A stretch of 38,918 nt of DNA. It comes from Pseudoalteromonas lipolytica (lineage in GTDB: Bacteria; Pseudomonadota; Gammaproteobacteria; Enterobacterales; Alteromonadaceae). The stretch covers positions 49,648 to 88,565 of the forward strand of contig NZ_FPAZ01000019.1 in NCBI RefSeq assembly GCF_900116435.1, read 5' to 3'. The notes beneath the pieces are model-generated. The model saw only the letters and a list, made by a program, of their open reading frames with translations, made no database searches and was not told the DNA's origin. Of this stretch, positions 38,562 to 38,918 are shown piece after piece. Numbering within the stretch: position 1 is the stretch's first letter; the number at the start of each line of letters is the position of its first letter. Made by a program: the position numbers and the translations under genes.

Positions 38562-38918
38562 TAATGCCAGTCAGTTAAGAGCTGACTGGCATTTTCTTTT
38601 GTAAGGATACTTATTTGGTTTCCTTCTTATCACCCTTGGATAATGCCTGTCTGGTAGCCTATCGGGTAAGATAAACAACCTAAGTGTTGTCAGTAACTCA
38701 TCATAATGAACAGGTAACTTACTTGCACTATGTATTGGCGTAAACATGAAGAAAGCGATTACCTGCCGCATAGATTGGCTAAAGCTTAATTGAGTAGGCA
38801 AGATATCTTCTTCTTTAGTTGCATCAAGCATGATTATGCGTATTAAGTTGTAAGCGAGTAGTAACCCCCATAACTCTTGGCGTACCATGTCTGGCTTCTT
38901 ACTACGTAATGTATGTTT
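38562..38918 (-). mobile_element. IS4-family insertion sequence, right end (partial at window edge)
   Basis: The sequence from 38562 (TAATGCCAGTCAGTTAAG) closely resembles the 18-bp terminal inverted repeat of IS4 as I recall it. It is followed at once by the C-terminus of an IS4-type transposase on the minus strand. The other end lies outside the window. A perfect 12-bp hairpin (AATGCCAGTCAG, 38563-38574; CTGACTGGCATT, 38582-38593), followed by TTCTTTT, lies at the tip. Confidence 0.82.
38571..38918 (-). CDS. IS4-family transposase, C-terminal part (5' end outside window)
   Basis: The reading frame is open to the window edge and encodes 115 residues. RSKKPDMVRQELWGLLLAYN is the usual start of the last domain of IS4 transposases, and RLFILPDRLPDRHYPRVIRR and KPNKYPYKRK are the usual end. 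The catalytic Asp and Asp-Glu part is beyond the edge, so activity cannot be judged. The stop codon lies inside the terminal inverted repeat. Confidence 0.88.
   Translation of the reverse strand, partial: KHTLRSKKPDMVRQELWGLLLAYNLIRIIMLDATKEEDILPTQLSFSQSMRQVIAFFMFTPIHSASKLPVHYDELLTTLRLFILPDRLPDRHYPRVIRRKPNKYPYKRKCQSALN

Overview
The window looks like a core-chromosome segment of a marine gammaproteobacterium of the Alteromonadales, most likely Pseudoalteromonas. This rests on the AT-rich base composition, the protein sequences, and an E. coli-like yrb/mla and ssp gene order into which petABC is inserted. The assignment is inference; no database was searched. Nearly every gene is a recognisable housekeeping or envelope gene, and I found no prophage, CRISPR array or defence island. 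One partial IS4-family element lies at the right edge.

Left part (1-9.4 kb). A tRNA-Gly is followed by a minus-strand yjbQ/cheX-like pair and a Zur regulator divergent from a MarC-family membrane protein. Then come a small lipoprotein, dusA, a reduced psp locus (pspA, a PspC-domain peptide and an unknown 108-aa membrane protein) behind a sigma-54-like promoter, and an envelope operon (PCu(A)C copper chaperone, DUF2333 protein, outer-membrane barrel). A convergent pair follows: a TIGR03899/DUF2806-like protein and a SRPBCC protein that probably starts at an ATT codon.

Middle (9.4-28.4 kb). A receiver-DUF3369-GGDEF(degenerate)-EAL phosphodiesterase, the YgiQ radical-SAM protein and the MgtE magnesium channel precede the conserved yrb neighbourhood. 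On the minus strand are caxA-kdsD-kdsC-lptC-lptA-lptB (Kdo synthesis and LPS export) and rpoN-hpf-ptsN-rapZ-ptsO (sigma-54, ribosome hibernation, nitrogen PTS). Divergent on the plus strand is mlaFEDCB-ibaG-murA (phospholipid transport and the first step of peptidoglycan synthesis).

Right part (28.4-38.9 kb). The periplasmic proteases degS and degQ and zapG are on the minus strand. On the plus strand are zapE, rplM-rpsI, petABC (cytochrome bc1) and sspA-sspB. The rplM-rpsI pair is flanked by three heptanucleotide tandem arrays with related units. At the edge an IS4-family element appears to have inserted into the hairpin of the sspB terminator.

Functionally the window is dominated by envelope biogenesis and quality control (Lpt, Kdo, Mla, MurA, DegS/DegQ, Psp) together with the sigma-54/PTS-Ntr regulators. 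The signals most worth a second look are non-coding: the non-AUG start, the heptamer arrays, structured leaders of rplM, mgtE and petA, the divergent 9.4-kb promoter region, the candidate psp enhancer, and the split terminator. I did not find a convincing wholly new system.
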